Assembly (NCBI GenBank): GCA_030629295.1
Contig: DAOVPH010000080.1
Span: forward strand, 1 to 7,232
From: Candidatus Latescibacterota bacterium
GTDB lineage: Bacteria; Latescibacterota; MVCY01
Reading direction: 5' to 3'
Length of the DNA stretch: 7,232 bases
Shown: one piece after another, positions 6,790 to 7,232 of the stretch
Layout of the letters: each line of letters begins with the position of its first letter
Numbering within the stretch: the first letter of the stretch is position 1
Notes under the pieces: model-generated
The model's database searches: none
What the model saw: the letters and a program-made list of their open reading frames with translations, nothing else
Told to the model about the DNA's origin: nothing
Program-made: the position numbers and the translations under genes

Positions 6790-7232
6790 AACCTGCTCAG
6801 TGCATCTTTTGCACAGACTGTGAAGGACCTATATCAAAGAATGATAATGCCTTAGAACTTACTGCCCATTTTCTGCCCGCCGGCGATACCTTTTTTGCCC
6901 AGATTAGCAAATACGACGATTACCTGGCAGATGTGGCCAAGAGGCCTGGTTATAAGGCTGGGGACACTCTAAAGTTGATATTGCCTTTTTTGAGGGCATA
7001 CGGGGCCACCAACCGAAATATCGAGGAGTTTTCTCTGGGAAATATCCTGCTGATGCCCGGTGCCAAGCAGGCCCTTCAGAGTATCTCGAAACTGATGCCT
7101 GTTTTTATGATAAGCACCAGTTATCAACCCTACATACATTCACTGTGCAATTCCCTTGATTTCCCCGAACAGCAGGTTTTCTCCACTGAACTGGACATTG
7201 ACAGGTACGAATTGAAGCCAGCGGAGATCAAA
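6786..7232 (+). CDS. HAD-superfamily protein resembling the archaeal EhaR family (3' end outside window)
   Basis: An ATG at 6786 opens 149 codons that run off the window end. AGGA (6774-6777) lies 8 nt upstream, and the ATG overlaps the previous stop (ATGA). FCTDCEGPIS (8-17) is HAD motif I, with nucleophile Asp11; the second acidic residue is Glu13 instead of the usual Asp. SKYDDYLADVAKRPGYKAGD (41-60) would be the cap region, and VFMISTSYQPYI (106-117) gives the Ser/Thr of motif II. The lysine and acidic motifs III/IV would lie past the window. From memory these blocks resemble the predicted HAD phosphatase called energy-converting hydrogenase A subunit R (EhaR) in methanogens, though no hydrogenase gene is visible here. 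A phosphatase role is a family inference; the substrate is unknown. Confidence 0.75.
   Translation, partial: MKPAQCIFCTDCEGPISKNDNALELTAHFLPAGDTFFAQISKYDDYLADVAKRPGYKAGDTLKLILPFLRAYGATNRNIEEFSLGNILLMPGAKQALQSISKLMPVFMISTSYQPYIHSLCNSLDFPEQQVFSTELDIDRYELKPAEIK

Noticed and set aside
1..7232. CRISPR array, tRNA, rRNA, phage or insertion-sequence genes
   Set aside because: No regularly spaced repeats, tRNA-like cloverleaf, rRNA blocks, integrase or transposase motifs were seen.

Overview
This is a bacterial chromosomal window with two divergent operons. Bacterial features are Shine-Dalgarno-like sites, sigma70-type -35/-10 boxes, an exonuclease VII small subunit and a DXS of the methylerythritol-phosphate pathway. 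Two proteins look archaeal-like to me from memory: a prenyl synthase with an archaeal-type first aspartate motif, and a HAD protein resembling the EhaR family. This mixture suggests an anaerobic lineage such as Chloroflexota/Dehalococcoidia or a candidate phylum. That placement is inference, and nothing in the window fixes the phylum.

Minus-strand operon (read from 5556 down to 1). A strong promoter (TTGACT-N17-TATAAT, 5693-5721) drives a GT2 membrane glycosyltransferase (4435-5556), a polytopic flippase-like protein of the LPG-synthase TM/UPF0104 type (3399-4304), xseB (3160-3402), a long-chain prenyl diphosphate synthase (1923-3026) and dxs (1-1922, 3' end outside the window). The flippase-like gene and xseB share an ATGA stop/start overlap, and the prenyl synthase stop abuts the dxs start with no gap. 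The order xseB - prenyl synthase - dxs matches the E. coli xseB-ispA-dxs operon. DXS makes DXP, the entry to IPP/DMAPP, and the prenyl synthase condenses these into allylic diphosphates. The upstream glycosyltransferase and flippase-like protein could act on a prenyl lipid made by the same operon; that link is a hypothesis from gene order.

The gap between xseB and the prenyl synthase holds a REP/BIME-like repeat (3075-3141): two inverted hairpin units with GTTGGGTT/AACCCAAC stems, one preceded by GTAG. A 130-bp gap between the glycosyltransferase and the flippase-like gene holds two small hairpins.

The divergent intergenic region (5557-5970) holds back-to-back promoters with a perfect 7-bp inverted repeat between them. 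The plus-strand operon begins with a PurN-like formyltransferase (5971-6789). It keeps the catalytic Asn/His/Asp but has an altered N-terminal loop and a C-terminal extension. It overlaps by ATGA with an EhaR-like HAD protein (6786-7232, cut by the window end). This pair is the least explained part of the window.
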